Assembly: GCA_902517365.1 (NCBI GenBank)
Contig: CABYCA010000007.1
Span: forward strand, 1-25,841
Direction of reading: 5' to 3'
Source of the DNA: an uncultured Bacteroidota bacterium
GTDB lineage: Bacteria > Bacteroidota > Bacteroidia > Flavobacteriales > Flavobacteriaceae
Length of the DNA stretch: 25,841 nt
Shown: piece by piece, positions 25,718 through 25,841 of the stretch
Layout: every line of letters begins with the position of its first letter
Position numbering within the stretch: the stretch's first letter is position 1
The notes under the pieces: model-generated
What the model saw: only the letters and a program-made list of their open reading frames with translations
The model's database searches: none
What the model was told of the DNA's origin: nothing
Program-made: the position numbers and the translations under genes

Positions 25718-25841
25718 TTGCAAGTGACTATTAAACCAGTGATCAATAAAATTAACATAAGGATTAATCGTGCTAGAGTTAAATATGCTATTATTCTAGC
25801 CAAGTCTTTATCTCCTGAGGATAGAACTACTTTAAACAAAA
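25718..25841 (+). CDS. Possible start of a gene cut by the window end, product unknown
   Basis: A frame is open from TTG 25718 (or TTG 25709, GTG 25724) to the last base and reads VTIKPVINKINIRINRARVK then YAIILAKSLSPEDRTTLNK. First codon positions are mostly purine, as in real genes here. No family was recognised. The minus strand is also open over the same bases and would encode a hydrophobic segment, so the strand is not certain. About 30 bp separates it from the SCP2 stop. Confidence 0.35.
   Translation, partial: MQVTIKPVINKINIRINRARVKYAIILAKSLSPEDRTTLNK

Noticed and set aside
25681..25839. Minus-strand open frame at the window end encoding a hydrophobic segment (ARLILMLILLITGLIV)
   Set aside because: It would run into the SCP2 gene from the opposite strand, and its first codon positions are less purine-rich than those of the + frame; kept only as a caveat.

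Overview
The window looks like a chromosome segment of a streamlined, AT-rich bacterium of the Bacteroidota, most likely a marine member of the Flavobacteriales. The reasons are: very low GC by eye; spacers almost all under 110 bp; weak or absent Shine-Dalgarno sequences; a candidate promoter of the Bacteroidetes type (TTG, 19 bp, TAnnTTTG); and gene order and protein sequences that recall flavobacteria (asnS-rpoN, the exbB/exbD/exbD/outer-membrane-protein cluster, the long form of FabH, the HAD-first beta-oxidation protein with thiolase and SCP2). This placement rests on family knowledge; no 16S gene is present.

Layout. 1-3140 (+): the end of ribosome recycling factor (frr), asparaginyl-tRNA synthetase (asnS) and sigma-54 (rpoN). 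3135-6146 (-): a five-gene envelope-energisation operon reading exbB, a four-helix membrane protein, two exbD genes and an outer-membrane beta-barrel protein. 6251-11211 (-): a PhoPQ-related alpha/beta hydrolase, a second-type FabH and a lipoprotein GH3 beta-glucosidase. 11247-11333 (-): tRNA-Ser(GGA). 11345-13298 (-): tatD-type hydrolase and sucB (E2 of 2-oxoglutarate dehydrogenase). 13386-17226: a four-gene cassette (Tat-exported sugar isomerase/epimerase on +; glycerol-1-phosphate-dehydrogenase-like enzyme, APC permease and GNAT acetyltransferase on -) lying between sucB and sucA. 17254-20007 (-): sucA (E1). 20079-21770 (+): umuC then umuD, a mutagenic polymerase V pair. 21767-25323 (-): thiolase and bifunctional hydroxyacyl-CoA dehydrogenase/enoyl-CoA hydratase for fatty-acid beta-oxidation. 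25378-25689 (+): SCP2-type lipid-binding protein. 25718-end (+): the possible start of another gene.

How the genes work together. SucA and SucB form two of the three parts of the TCA-cycle 2-oxoglutarate dehydrogenase complex, but their genes are split by the cassette. The two beta-oxidation genes supply acetyl-CoA. ExbB with the two ExbD proteins should form a proton-driven motor of the inner membrane that energises outer-membrane transport; the small membrane protein and the barrel protein encoded with them are unassigned parts. The GH3 lipoprotein and the exported hydrolase fit use of algal polymers.

The parts most worth a second look are the cassette splitting sucAB, the unassigned members of the exb operon and the CxxC in one ExbD, the genes that have no ATG start (the barrel protein and tatD), the three convergent gene pairs packed so tightly that stop codons overlap or nearly touch, and the inverted repeat surrounding the exbB promoter. 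No mobile element, CRISPR array or phage gene was seen. No stretch over 300 bases lacks a gene.
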